The notes: generated by a model from the sequence alone, not told the origin. Counted from the stretch's first letter, positions 1 to 8,431 are shown. The stretch is DNA of 64,000 nucleotides from Halococcus sediminicola (GCF_000755245.1 NZ_BBMP01000011.1:1-64000); one strand, 5' to 3'. Numbers and translations: made by a program.

Positions 1-119
1 CTCTACCTATATTGCACTACTTGTATATTTTTGTGATTTTTTTTTTTTCTATCCTATTTCTCCCTCTCCTCTTCATCGACTGCATATCGTCGGTAGCGTC
101 AGATGTGTATCCGTGACAT
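1..119 (+). other. Illumina Nextera adapter and low-quality read tail (assembly artefact)
   Basis: Bases 87-119 match the Nextera Read 1 transposase adapter at 28 of 33 positions (mismatches at 94, 111, 112, 114 and 119). The eight bases before it, 79-86 (ACTGCATA), equal the standard Nextera i5 index 506 as I remember it, so the order index-adapter-insert is exactly that of a library molecule. Bases 1-78 are T-rich and unlike the rest of the window, as in degraded read ends. Genomic sequence therefore probably begins near base 120. The adapter sequences are recalled from general knowledge. Confidence 0.93.
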
Positions 120-164
120 CGCGGAGGTCGAGCCATCACTCACGCGCCCGCGCTCGGCGAGACA

Positions 165-1085
165 ATGGTGCTATTCGGCCCCGAGGGGTCGGCTCCAATG
201 AAACACCAGCAGACATACAAAAAGAGCCTCGGCGGGGCCGAGAGCAACGTCGCCATCGCCCTCTCGCGGCTCGGTAACGATGTGGCCTGGCACAGCAAGC
301 TCGGTGCGGACCCACATGGCGAGTACGTCAACTCCTTCGTCCGCGGCGAGGGCGTCGATACCTCGACTGTGAAATTCACCGAGGACGCCCCGACGGGCCT
401 CATGTTCAAGGAGCGCCGCGCGCTCGGCGAGAGTTCGGTGTACTACTATCGGCACGGCTCGGCCGCGAGCACGATGACGCCCGCCGATCTCCCCACCGAT
501 GCCATCGCGGAGGTCGATTATCTCCATCTGACGGGCATCACGCCCGCGCTGAGCAAATCCTGCCGCGAGGCGACTCTCGCGGCCATCGAGCGCGCAAGCG
601 AAGCGGACACGATGATATCGTTCGACCCGAACATCCGCCACAAACTCTGGGAAAATGAAAAGCAGATGCGGCGGACGCTACTCGAACTCGTCGAAAAGAG
701 CGATATCGTGCTCCCGGGCATCGAGGAGGGGCGGGCGCTGTTCGACGCCGACACGCCCGAAGGAATCGCGGAAGCGTGTCGCACACGAGGGGCCGCCGTC
801 GCGGTCGTCAAGCTCGGCCCCGAGGGTGCGCTGGTCTCGGATGGAGAGCCGACCCGCGTGCCGGGCTACGAGGTCGAGCGCGTCGTCGACCCCATCGGCG
901 CGGGCGACGGGTTCGCCGCCGGCTTCCTCGACGGCCGTCTCCGTGGACTCGGCGCGATCGAGGCGACGAAACGCGCCAACGCCGTCGGTGCGTTCGCCAC
1001 GACCGTGACCGGCGACGTCGAGGGGCTGCCCACCGAGCGTGAACTCGACGTGTTCCTCGGCGAGCGCGAGGCGCTCCGGCGGTAG
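165..1085 (+). CDS. PfkB-family sugar kinase, probably 2-keto-3-deoxygluconate kinase; 5' end damaged
   Basis: A ribokinase/PfkB-fold kinase that would phosphorylate a sugar acid, most likely KDG of the semiphosphorylative Entner-Doudoroff route, in the cytoplasm. Visible motifs are the early GGAESNVA substrate-binding segment and the C-terminal DPIGAGDGFAAG stretch containing the catalytic Asp and anion hole. The reading frame continues upstream of the first ATG and encodes LGET at 153-164, which is the normal N-terminal beta strand of the family (LGETMVLFGP). The ATG at 165 is therefore internal. No start codon exists between the stop at 114-116 and 165 because the adapter artefact has replaced or corrupted the true 5' end. 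About 10 N-terminal residues are probably missing. Exact sugar specificity cannot be read from the sequence; other PfkB sugar kinases are possible. Confidence 0.8.
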   Translation: MVLFGPEGSAPMKHQQTYKKSLGGAESNVAIALSRLGNDVAWHSKLGADPHGEYVNSFVRGEGVDTSTVKFTEDAPTGLMFKERRALGESSVYYYRHGSAASTMTPADLPTDAIAEVDYLHLTGITPALSKSCREATLAAIERASEADTMISFDPNIRHKLWENEKQMRRTLLELVEKSDIVLPGIEEGRALFDADTPEGIAEACRTRGAAVAVVKLGPEGALVSDGEPTRVPGYEVERVVDPIGAGDGFAAGFLDGRLRGLGAIEATKRANAVGAFATTVTGDVEGLPTERELDVFLGEREALRR

Positions 1086-1111
1086 CCCCGTTCCGAGACC
1101 GTCGCCCGCAG

Positions 1112-2059
1112 CTACCGCCAGCGCTCCTGGAGGCGTTCGAGTAGCCCCAGCAGTCGTTCGTGGCCGGCCGGTGCGTACGCCAGTACGAGAAGGGCGAGCG
1201 CACGCGGATCGCGCTCGCCGGCGGCGACCGCTCGCTGGAGTTCGTGCCGTGCCGCCGAACTCCAGCCGGCGCGCAGCAGTCGCTTGCCGTACTTGTATCT
1301 CGCCTTGCGTTCGAGCGCCGCGCGGTGGGCTGCGAGACCGGGCAGTCGATCGGCGAGATCCGCAATCACCGTCAGTTCGGTCTCGTACATCAGTTCGAGG
1401 TCCGAACTCAGCGAGTCCTCCCGGCGGGTGTAGCACGCGAGCGGTTCGGCCACGCGCGCGGGGCGGTAGCGAGCGAACAGCCGCGCCCAGAGGTGACGGT
1501 CCTCGGCGACCGGCAGGCGCTCGTCGAAGTGCTCGTCGGCGAAGCAGTCTCGACGGGCGAGCACGGTCGGCATCGGCACGCCACCCTCGTAGAGGAAATC
1601 GATGTGGTGGGTTTCGGGATTCCGGATCGGCAGCGCGGACTGTCGGCGTTTTTCGCCATCCTCGACGAGATAGACGTCCGAGTAGACGATATCGGCACCG
1701 CCCGCGACGGCCGCGAGCTGTCGGTCGAGCTTTTCGGGGAGCCAGCGGTCGTCGGCGTCGAGGAAAGCGATTATCTCGCCGGTGGCAGCGTCGAGCCCGC
1801 GATTGCGTGCCGCCGCGAGACCCTGTGGCTCCTGAAACAGGTAGGTGAACCCATCGACGCGATCGGCGAGGTCGCGCAGCCAGGACACGTCGGAGCTATC
1901 GACGACGATCAGTTCAACGTTCCCGTAGGTTTGGGCCGCGATGGATTCGAGCGCCGGACCGAGCAACTCGCTGTCGCCGTAGGTCGGGACGATCACCGAC
2001 ACGAGCGGTCCCTCGCCTTCCTGGAGCGACTCGGGCAGCGAGACCGCTGGCTCGGGCAT
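1112..2059 (-). CDS. Family 2 glycosyltransferase
   Basis: GT-A fold glycosyltransferase that would transfer a nucleotide-activated sugar onto a lipid-linked or surface glycan at the cytoplasmic face. The N-terminal strand VSVIVPTYGD, the GLAAARNRGL helix and the metal/nucleotide-binding FLDADDRW (DxD) are all present within the first 130 residues. The second half is divergent and rich in Arg. I chose the ATG at 2059 (MPEPAVS...) because the longer ATG at 2152 would overlap the divergent neighbour at 2161 and adds an Arg-rich, unconserved extension. It faces away from a sulfatase-like gene, a flippase and two more sulfatase-fold genes, which suggests a role in exopolysaccharide or S-layer glycan assembly. 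No membrane segments are obvious. Donor and acceptor are unknown. Confidence 0.82.
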   Translation of the reverse strand: MPEPAVSLPESLQEGEGPLVSVIVPTYGDSELLGPALESIAAQTYGNVELIVVDSSDVSWLRDLADRVDGFTYLFQEPQGLAAARNRGLDAATGEIIAFLDADDRWLPEKLDRQLAAVAGGADIVYSDVYLVEDGEKRRQSALPIRNPETHHIDFLYEGGVPMPTVLARRDCFADEHFDERLPVAEDRHLWARLFARYRPARVAEPLACYTRREDSLSSDLELMYETELTVIADLADRLPGLAAHRAALERKARYKYGKRLLRAGWSSAARHELQRAVAAGERDPRALALLVLAYAPAGHERLLGLLERLQERWR

Positions 2060-2160
2060 CGCTGACCCTGGTCGGGCCACTCGCTTGAACGTTCGGAGTC
2101 CGTTCGATAGGCGTCGGCGACGGAAAGGTACTAACCGATGTGGTGAGGACACGGAAGCGA

Positions 2161-3528
2161 ATGCGGGACGTGCTGCTCATCACCGTCGATTCGCTCCGGG
2201 CCGACCATCTCGGGTGTGACGGCTACGAGCGGGAAACGACGCCGGCCATCGACGCGCTCGCGGCGAACGGTCACCGCTTCGAGAACGCCTTCGCCCACGC
2301 CTGCGCGACTCGGGCCTCGTTCCCGTCGATCCTCACCTCGTCGACCGCGCTCATGTACGGCGGCTACGAATCCCTTTCCGAGAATCGAACCCTCGTCACC
2401 GAGGCGCTCCCCGCCGCCTACCGAGCGGGGGGCTTTCACTCGAACCTCTATCTCTCGGCGGAGTTCGGTTATTCGCGGGAGTTCGACGCCTTTTTCGACT
2501 CGAAGAGTGACCCATCGCCGGCGGCCCGGGTGAAGGGAGCCGTCGAGGAGCGCCTCGACGAGGACGGCTGGCTCTACGGCGTTCTGTCGAGAGCGGTCGA
2601 CACGGCCGAAAAGGAAGCCGGCATCAACGTCGGCTCGGCCTACGTCAGGGCCGACGACATCACCGAGAAAGCCATCGACTGGGCCGAGAACGAGCACGAT
2701 GGCCCTCGATTCCTCTGGACGCACTACATGGACGTCCACCATCCCTACCGCCCGCCCGAGCGCCACCAGCGCGCGCTCGGCATCGACCCCATCTCCGAGC
2801 GCGAGGCGATCAGGCTCCGCCGGAAGATGATCGAGGCCCCCGACGAGATCACCGACGACGAACGTGGGACGTTGATCGACCTCTACGACGCCGAGATCCG
2901 CTTCACCGATGCGGAGATCGGTCGTCTGATCGAGCGCGTTCGTAAGTCCTGGGGCGACGACACGATGGTGATCGTCACCGCCGACCACGGCGAGGCATTT
3001 GGCGAGCACGGCGGCTACAGCCACACACAGACCTTCCACGACGAGATGCTCCACGTCCCGCTGATCGTGAGTTTCGGGGGCGATTCCCGAGCAATGACCC
3101 ACGACGAACTCGTCGGGCTGGCCGACCTCACGCCGACCATCGTCGATTACGCGGGCGGCGAGCAGGCGAATTCGTTCGTCGGCCACAGTCTCCGTCCGCT
3201 GCTCGACGGCGAGGGCGACTGGCCGCGCGAGCACGTCGTCGGCGACTGGGCCGACGGAAATCGTGGCGGCGGCGAGCGCCGCTTCGCCTACCGCGACCAC
3301 CGCTGGAAATATATCGAGCGCGGGGACGGACACGTGCTCTACGACCTCGCGGCCGACCCTGGCGAGCACGAGAACGTCGCCGACGGCCACTCCGAGGTGT
3401 GCGAACGGCTTCACAGCGTGCTCGACGAGCATCGAGAGCGGATCGCGGCGAGCGCCGACGACCTGCGGACCGTCGAGATGGACGAGAGTACCAGAAAACG
3501 CCTCCGCGACCTCGGCTACGCGGAGTGA
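2161..3528 (+). CDS. Sulfatase-like alkaline-phosphatase superfamily hydrolase
   Basis: 455-residue protein of the sulfatase/alkaline phosphatase fold. The N-terminal LLITVDSLRADHLG gives the first metal Asp pair, and VIVTADHGEAFGEHGG gives the later metal-binding Asp-His. At the place of the formylglycine motif it has RASFPSIL, lacking the C/S-x-P-x-R arrangement, so classical sulfatase maturation is doubtful. Related proteins act as phosphodiesterases or phosphoglycerol-type transferases on glycans. ATG at 2161 puts the start directly before the first core strand; an ATG at 2140 adds only MVRTRKR. It is followed after 9 bases by the flippase and is probably co-transcribed with it. No signal peptide is visible, so it likely works in the cytoplasm on lipid-linked or nucleotide-linked glycan precursors. 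Substrate unknown. Confidence 0.78.
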   Translation: MRDVLLITVDSLRADHLGCDGYERETTPAIDALAANGHRFENAFAHACATRASFPSILTSSTALMYGGYESLSENRTLVTEALPAAYRAGGFHSNLYLSAEFGYSREFDAFFDSKSDPSPAARVKGAVEERLDEDGWLYGVLSRAVDTAEKEAGINVGSAYVRADDITEKAIDWAENEHDGPRFLWTHYMDVHHPYRPPERHQRALGIDPISEREAIRLRRKMIEAPDEITDDERGTLIDLYDAEIRFTDAEIGRLIERVRKSWGDDTMVIVTADHGEAFGEHGGYSHTQTFHDEMLHVPLIVSFGGDSRAMTHDELVGLADLTPTIVDYAGGEQANSFVGHSLRPLLDGEGDWPREHVVGDWADGNRGGGERRFAYRDHRWKYIERGDGHVLYDLAADPGEHENVADGHSEVCERLHSVLDEHRERIAASADDLRTVEMDESTRKRLRDLGYAE

Positions 3529-3537
3529 CCGGCAGCG

Positions 3538-4956
3538 ATGCGCATCGGCCAGACGTCGATCGTCAACTTCCTCTCGCAGATAGCGACGTCGATTTTCGGC
3601 TTCGTCGTCACCGTCTATCTCGCGCGCGAACTCGGCGACGCGGTGCTCGGCAACTACTTCCTCGTCGTCGCGGTGTTGGTCTGGCTGAAGGTGCTCGGCG
3701 GGCAGGGCATCCAGATGGCTATCCGCAAGCGCGTGAGCGAGGGAGAATCGGAGGCGGCGTTCTTCGGTGCGGGACTCACCCTCCAACTGGTCGCGTTCGT
3801 CGTGCTCGCGGGTGCGATTCTCGTCTTCCGCGGCCCGGTCAACGACTACCTCAGAACCGACGCGGCGCTCGGGCTGATCGCGCTGCTCGCCACGGGACTC
3901 CTCGTTTGGCAGGTGCGAGCGGCGATCGAGGGCCGTCATCGAGTGGCGCTGTCCTCGCTGCTCGGTCCGTTCGACCGCACCGCCCGCGGCGCGCTCCAAA
4001 TCGGCGTCGTGGTCGTCGGCCTCGGCACTGTTGGCTGGCTGCTGGCTGGCTACGCGGTCGCCGAACTGCTGACGGGCCTCGTCGGCCTCTCGCTGCTCGC
4101 CATCCGTCCGCGGCTGCCGACCCGCAAGCACCTCCGGAGCTTGCTGGGCTACGCAAAATACTCCTGGTTCTCCGGCATCGAATCGCGCACCTTCGCCTCG
4201 ATGGACACACTCGTGCTCGCGATCCCCGCCTTCGCGATCTCGTCGGGCCAGATCGGCGTTTACGAGGTCGCCTGGAACCTCGCATCCGTGCTCGCGGTGT
4301 TCGGCGCGTCGGTCAGCACGACGCTGTTCCCGGCGATCAGCAAGCTGTCGAGCGCCGGCGAGGACGGTATCGATGGCCTCATCGACGACGCGGTAGCCTA
4401 CTCCGGACTCTTCGTCATTCCTGGATTCGTCGGCTGTGTGGTCGTCGGCCGGCGCGTGCTCGCCATCTACGGCGCGGAGTTCACCCGTGGCTACACGATC
4501 CTGCTCGTGCTCGTGGCCGCCAGACTGCTCTACGTCTACCAGTCGCAGTTCACGAACGTGCTCGCGGCGATCGACCGGCCCGACAGCGCCTTCCGGATCA
4601 ACGTCACCTTCGTCGCCACGAATCTCGTGCTCAACGTGGCGCTCGTCGCGCTCGTCGGCTGGCTCGGCGCGGCCGTCGCCACCGCGACCTCGGCGACGGT
4701 CGGACTGGTGCTCTCGTACTGGTATCTCCAGAAATACGTCACGATTCCGATTCCGATCGGCGAACTGGCGAGTCAGGCGTTCGCAGCCGTCGCGATGGGT
4801 GTCGTCGTCTTCGTCGGCCGCGGGTTCGCCGGTGCGGGCGTCGCGTGGACGGTCGCGCTTGTCGCCGTCGGTGGTGGGGCGTATTTCGCCACGCTGACCG
4901 TGCTCTCGCGGCGCTTCCGGGCGACCGTCCGGCGGAATCTGCCAATACCGAGTTGA
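3538..4956 (+). CDS. Wzx/AglR-like polysaccharide flippase (MOP superfamily)
   Basis: 472-residue integral membrane protein with about 12-14 hydrophobic helices from residue 5 to the end. The start TSIVNFLSQIATSIFGFVVT and the conserved RELGDAVLGNYF segment are typical of the polysaccharide-biosynthesis branch of the MATE/MOP flippases. It would move a lipid-linked oligosaccharide across the cytoplasmic membrane. Haloferax AglR is a characterised relative in N-glycosylation. It begins 9 bases after the upstream sulfatase-like gene and ends 55 bases before the next, consistent with an operon. The small interval and shared orientation with the sulfatase-fold genes support a glycan-export role. 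The precise cargo cannot be inferred. Confidence 0.86.
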   Translation: MRIGQTSIVNFLSQIATSIFGFVVTVYLARELGDAVLGNYFLVVAVLVWLKVLGGQGIQMAIRKRVSEGESEAAFFGAGLTLQLVAFVVLAGAILVFRGPVNDYLRTDAALGLIALLATGLLVWQVRAAIEGRHRVALSSLLGPFDRTARGALQIGVVVVGLGTVGWLLAGYAVAELLTGLVGLSLLAIRPRLPTRKHLRSLLGYAKYSWFSGIESRTFASMDTLVLAIPAFAISSGQIGVYEVAWNLASVLAVFGASVSTTLFPAISKLSSAGEDGIDGLIDDAVAYSGLFVIPGFVGCVVVGRRVLAIYGAEFTRGYTILLVLVAARLLYVYQSQFTNVLAAIDRPDSAFRINVTFVATNLVLNVALVALVGWLGAAVATATSATVGLVLSYWYLQKYVTIPIPIGELASQAFAAVAMGVVVFVGRGFAGAGVAWTVALVAVGGGAYFATLTVLSRRFRATVRRNLPIPS

Positions 4957-5011
4957 GTCGGCGCATCGGTGCGTTCAAGCGCTCGTGGCCACGACTACCC
5001 CGAAACGCTTC

Positions 5012-6256
5012 ATGAACGCGACCCGTGATTCGCCGAACCTCCTAGTCATTTGTGTAGACTGCCTGCGCGGCGACGCCATTCGGGAGGGCTGGGGCGAAAC
5101 GCCGTTCATCGATTCGCTCGTCGAGCGCGGCCGTTCCTACACCGAGCTCTACGCGTCGGCAACGACCACCACCCCTTGTGTGGCGAGCCTCATGACCGGC
5201 CAGTACGCCGAACACAACGGCGTGCGCTCGCTCCGCGAGGCACGACTCGCACCCGAGGCGACGACGCTCGCCGAGCATCTGCGCGACGCGGGCTATCACA
5301 CGAGCGCGATGGTCACCGGCCCGCTCGTCGACGAGACCGATCTCGACCGCGGGTTCGACGAGTACCGCTACCGCGAGAACGACCGCTCGCTGTTCGACGA
5401 CTGGTCCTGGACGGCGGCCGACGAACTCGAAACCCTCGACAGTCCTTTCTTCTGCTATCTCCACCTCTGGGAACTCCACGAGCCGATCTCGGTGCCGGCG
5501 CGGTACGACGACGAGCAATACGGGCGCTGGCCGTACGAACGGGCGCTCTCGGCGCTCGACGCTCAGCTCGAACGGCTCGTCGAACGCGTTCCCGAGGACA
5601 CGGTCGTGGTGCTCCACGGCGATCACGGCGAGTCCATTACGTGGCGCGGCCACCCGCTCCACGACGCCGCGAAGCGCGTCCGCGACAAGATCCGCTACGA
5701 GTTCGGGCTCGACACCCGCCGCGCGGAGCGGATGCTCGATCGGTTCGCCGAGCACCTCGTGCCGGCCGGCATCGCCGATCGGTTCGTGGAGAGCGGCCAC
5801 GGCGAGACGGTCTTCGACCACGCCGCGAACGTCCCGCTGGTGCTCGCCGGCCCCGGGATCGAGGCGGGCCGCGAGTCGGCCGTCTGCCGCCAGATCGACG
5901 TGCTGCCGACGCTGCTCGACGTGCTCGGGATCGATTCCACTCTCGATATCGATGGTGAGACGCTCGTCGGTGGGATCGACGACCGCGACGCCTACATCCG
6001 GGCCTGCGGGGCGGCGCTCCGCGGGCGAGAGAACTGGCTGCGTGCCGTGCGGACTCCCCGTTCGAAATATATCGAGCATCCGGGTCGCGATTGGGATTCC
6101 GAGTTGTACGATCTCGCCGCCGATCCGGCCGAACGACGACCGATCTCCGATCCCGAGCGCGAGCGGGAGCTCGAAGCACGGCTACCCGATCTTGAGGAGG
6201 TCGATTCCGAACGGCTCGCCATCGACGAGCGGCTCCGGGCGCTCGGCTATCGCTGA
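5012..6256 (+). CDS. Sulfatase-like hydrolase with retained Cys at the active-site position
   Basis: 414-residue sulfatase-fold protein. LLVICVDCLRGD opens the fold with the first metal aspartates, and VVVLHGDHGESITWRGHP carries the later Asp-His pair. At the nucleophile position it reads TTPCVASLMTGQYAEHNGVRS. The Cys is present but the canonical Pro and Arg of C-x-P-x-R are Ala and Leu, so formylglycine conversion by the standard pathway is uncertain. Start: ATG at 5012 begins shortly before the first strand; a GTG at 4985 is possible. Third gene in the rightward glycan cluster, 55 bases after the flippase. The C-terminal part keeps the usual substrate-side repeat (SKYIEHPGRDW and LYDLAADPAE) also seen in the first sulfatase-like gene. 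Substrate unknown. Confidence 0.76.
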   Translation: MNATRDSPNLLVICVDCLRGDAIREGWGETPFIDSLVERGRSYTELYASATTTTPCVASLMTGQYAEHNGVRSLREARLAPEATTLAEHLRDAGYHTSAMVTGPLVDETDLDRGFDEYRYRENDRSLFDDWSWTAADELETLDSPFFCYLHLWELHEPISVPARYDDEQYGRWPYERALSALDAQLERLVERVPEDTVVVLHGDHGESITWRGHPLHDAAKRVRDKIRYEFGLDTRRAERMLDRFAEHLVPAGIADRFVESGHGETVFDHAANVPLVLAGPGIEAGRESAVCRQIDVLPTLLDVLGIDSTLDIDGETLVGGIDDRDAYIRACGAALRGRENWLRAVRTPRSKYIEHPGRDWDSELYDLAADPAERRPISDPERERELEARLPDLEEVDSERLAIDERLRALGYR

Positions 6257-6343
6257 CGCCTCTGGTATGGAGGCGGTGGCCAATGGGGCCGACGGGGCGG
6301 CAGAAGCCGAAGGCGTTTGTCGCTGCGGCGCGTCCTCAGGACG

Positions 6344-7285
6344 ATGACGTTCGCCGACTGGCTCGCCGAAACCAAAGCGCGGGTCGATCGCGACGGGATG
6401 GCCGGTGTGCGCACGAGCGCCGACGAACTGTGGATCGGCGCGCTCCGCCGGGCCGATCGCTTCGCCGACCCCGGCGTCAACATCTACGACCGTTCGTGGG
6501 ACGCGCTCGTAATCCTCGATGGCTGTCGCGCCGACGTCCTTCGCGGTGTTGCCCACGGGTACGAGTTTCTCGACGATCCAGGAACCCACCGCTCACCCGG
6601 CTCGACCTCCTACGAGTGGATGGAGCGGACGTTCACCGACGAGTACGCCGACGAGATCGCGAACACCGTTCACGTGAGCGCGAACCCATTCACCCACCAA
6701 TTCCTCGATGCCGACCGGTTCGCGCTGCTCGACGAGGTCTGGCGCGACGCGTGGGACGAAGAGGTGGGCATCGTGCCGGCCCGCCCCGTGACCGACCGCG
6801 CGATCCGCGCCGGCCGCGAACGAGGCTCCGACGAGCGCCTATTGGTCCACTACATGCAGCCACACTTCCCGAGCGTGCCGCGCCCGCTCGGCGGCTCAGC
6901 GACCCTCGACGAGTGGCGCGACGGCCGCGAGATGGCGTGGCAGGGGCTTCGTCGTGGTGAGTTCACCGAGCGCGAGGTCTGGGGAGCTTACGTGGCGAAC
7001 CTCCGCTACGTGCTCGACGACCTCGAAATCCTCCTCGACAATCTCGACGCCGAGCGCGTCGCCATCACCGCCGACCACGGCAACGCCAAGGGCGAGTGGG
7101 GCATCTACGGCCACCCGAACGTTCCCCTCGACGTGCTCCGGACGGTCCCGTGGTTCGTGACGAGCGCGACCGACCGTCGGACTCACGAACCCGAAATCGA
7201 GTCGGGAAAGCGAAGCGACCCCACCGACGAGACGGTCGCCGAACGGCTCCAAGCGCTCGGCTACACCGAAGACGAAACGGGCTGA
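6344..7285 (+). CDS. Reduced alkaline-phosphatase/sulfatase-fold protein
   Basis: 313-residue protein with the same fold skeleton but shorter. ALVILDGCRADVL provides the first Asp, and VAITADHGNAKGEWGIYGHP the later Asp-His-Gly motif. The nucleophile region is STSYEWMERTF, so the hydroxyl residue would be Ser or Thr rather than Cys and no Pro-x-Arg follows. This pattern is common among haloarchaeal proteins annotated as sulfatase-like or alkaline-phosphatase-like and encoded in glycan islands. ATG at 6344 fits the conserved FADWLAETK start; an upstream ATG at 6317 adds nine residues. The tail RLQALGYTED matches the terminal ALGY motif shared with the two preceding family members, suggesting they arose by duplication. 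Function likely glycan-modifying but unproven. Confidence 0.68.
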   Translation: MTFADWLAETKARVDRDGMAGVRTSADELWIGALRRADRFADPGVNIYDRSWDALVILDGCRADVLRGVAHGYEFLDDPGTHRSPGSTSYEWMERTFTDEYADEIANTVHVSANPFTHQFLDADRFALLDEVWRDAWDEEVGIVPARPVTDRAIRAGRERGSDERLLVHYMQPHFPSVPRPLGGSATLDEWRDGREMAWQGLRRGEFTEREVWGAYVANLRYVLDDLEILLDNLDAERVAITADHGNAKGEWGIYGHPNVPLDVLRTVPWFVTSATDRRTHEPEIESGKRSDPTDETVAERLQALGYTEDETG

Positions 7286-7303
7286 AGTCGGCCGAAGCGG
7301 GCG

Positions 7304-8164
7304 TCAGGATTCGTGCCGTGGATACTCGCCGACGCTTTCGTACTCCCAAAGCAGGTCGAAATAGCGTTTGAGGCCCGCTACGAACGAGCCGTTCTCGGTG
7401 AGCGCGGCCTGTCGCATCGACAGCGGGACGTCTTTCTCCTCGACGAGGACGATCGCCCGGCCCGTCTCGTAGTCCATGCTCGGGTCGGCGAGCGTGCCCC
7501 GCCACGGGAGCTTGCCGGTGCTGAAGCGCAGCCCCACGGCCGGATACTCGTGCTCGATGCGCTCGACGACCGCGGCCTGAGTCGCGGCGTTGTCGGCATC
7601 CAGATGGTCGGGATGGAGCATGAGCACCGCGACGTCGATATCGCGCTCGGTGGCCGCCGTGAGCGCCGGTGCGACGGTATCCAGATACTCGAAGCTCTTG
7701 GTGATGATGCGGAGCTGCTCGTCGGCTTGATGGTACAGCCGCCGGGTTTCGGCCTCGCTCGGTTCGCCGACGTCGACCACCGAGAACAGCTCTTCAGTAG
7801 GGGTGACGCCCTCGCTCGCGCGCTCGTAGCGTGGTTCGAACTCCTCCAGAAAGGCCCCGCGGCGCTCGTCGAGGGTGGCGCGAAATCCCTCGTAGTCCTG
7901 TCGGCGGTTCTCGACGGCGCGTTCGAGGATCGCTCCGGGTGAACGGGGTTGGTAGCGTTTCGGCCGTTCGGGGATCACCTTCACGAACCCGCGGTCGGCG
8001 AGCGCGTCGAGCACGCCGTAGATGCGCGCCTTCGGAACGCCCGTGCTCTCGGCGAGCGTCGGCGCGGTCGTCCGGCCCAGCGTGAAGAGTTCCGTGAGCG
8101 TGCGCTCTTCGTACTCGGTGAGACCCAGCCTGTCGAGGGTCCCCGTGGGGTCGACGTCGGTCAT
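7304..8164 (-). CDS. TrmB-family sugar-responsive transcriptional regulator
   Basis: 286-residue DNA-binding protein. Residues about 10-80 form a winged helix (LGLTEYEERTLTELFTLGRTT..., GVPKARIYGVLDALADRGFV) typical of TrmB/SugR regulators. The following coiled region and the C-terminal PLD-like effector domain (LDTVAPALTAATERDIDVAVLML) fit the family's sugar-binding half. TrmB proteins repress or activate sugar transport and metabolism genes. The gene is convergent with the sulfatase-fold gene, whose stop lies 18 bases away, and divergent from the small CGC-protein gene whose promoter starts about 45 bases away. It may control that promoter or the glycan genes, but the sequence does not show which ligand it senses. 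Confidence 0.85.
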   Translation of the reverse strand: MTDVDPTGTLDRLGLTEYEERTLTELFTLGRTTAPTLAESTGVPKARIYGVLDALADRGFVKVIPERPKRYQPRSPGAILERAVENRRQDYEGFRATLDERRGAFLEEFEPRYERASEGVTPTEELFSVVDVGEPSEAETRRLYHQADEQLRIITKSFEYLDTVAPALTAATERDIDVAVLMLHPDHLDADNAATQAAVVERIEHEYPAVGLRFSTGKLPWRGTLADPSMDYETGRAIVLVEEKDVPLSMRQAALTENGSFVAGLKRYFDLLWEYESVGEYPRHES

Positions 8165-8208
8165 GAAAACCGTCCGGCGGGCGGGGTTGTAAACGCGCCG
8201 CCGGGGAA

Positions 8209-8221
8209 AGATATTTATTAT
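8209..8221 (+). promoter_or_regulatory. TATA-box region of the small CGC-protein gene
   Basis: A strongly AT-rich run (AGATATTTATTAT) stands out against the GC-rich surroundings and resembles a haloarchaeal TATA element. A start site about 25-28 bases later would fall within the inverted repeat at 8235-8255, which makes that repeat well placed for repression. Confidence 0.6.
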
Positions 8222-8234
8222 TACGTCACAACCG

Positions 8235-8255
8235 GTTACTCGGAGAGCGAGTAAC
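8235..8255 (+). promoter_or_regulatory. Perfect inverted repeat, candidate operator
   Basis: GTTACTCG and its exact complement CGAGTAAC flank a five-base centre (GAGAG). The repeat ends one base before the ATG at 8257 and overlaps the predicted transcription start. It could be the operator of a dimeric repressor, or fold as a hairpin occluding the start codon. The neighbouring TrmB regulator is a candidate binder, by position only. Confidence 0.6.
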
Positions 8256-8256
8256 T

Positions 8257-8364
8257 ATGGGATCCGATACAACGGAGGACGTCGACGAGCATCTCGCGGA
8301 CGTGCCGGATGGCTGTGGCTGTGCTGAGGTCTGGGAGCACCTGAGCGAACGGCGCGAAGAGTGA
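8257..8364 (+). CDS. Small acidic Cys-pair protein (35 aa)
   Basis: A 35-residue ORF beginning MGSDTTEDVDEHLADVPDGC. It contains CGC followed by AEVWEHLSERREE. Similar very short proteins with a DGCGCAEVWEHLSE-like core occur widely in haloarchaea as far as I recall, with no known function. The two cysteines separated by Gly could bind a metal or be redox active, possibly as a dimer. Start and stop are clear (ATG 8257, TGA 8362-8364), a TATA-like element lies about 40 bases upstream, and the intervening leader consists almost entirely of the inverted repeat. Reality of the gene is supported by codon use and the promoter rather than by length. Confidence 0.62.
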   Translation: MGSDTTEDVDEHLADVPDGCGCAEVWEHLSERREE

Positions 8365-8431
8365 GCGTAGCGAGAAAGAGGACGAAGCGGGTGCCAAAGG
8401 GTTTTGCGCGTGGCCCGAGGAGGGTCGGGCA

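Noticed and set aside
36-50. Poly-T tract as a promoter or terminator
   Set aside because: It lies inside the adapter/low-quality artefact and is not genomic.
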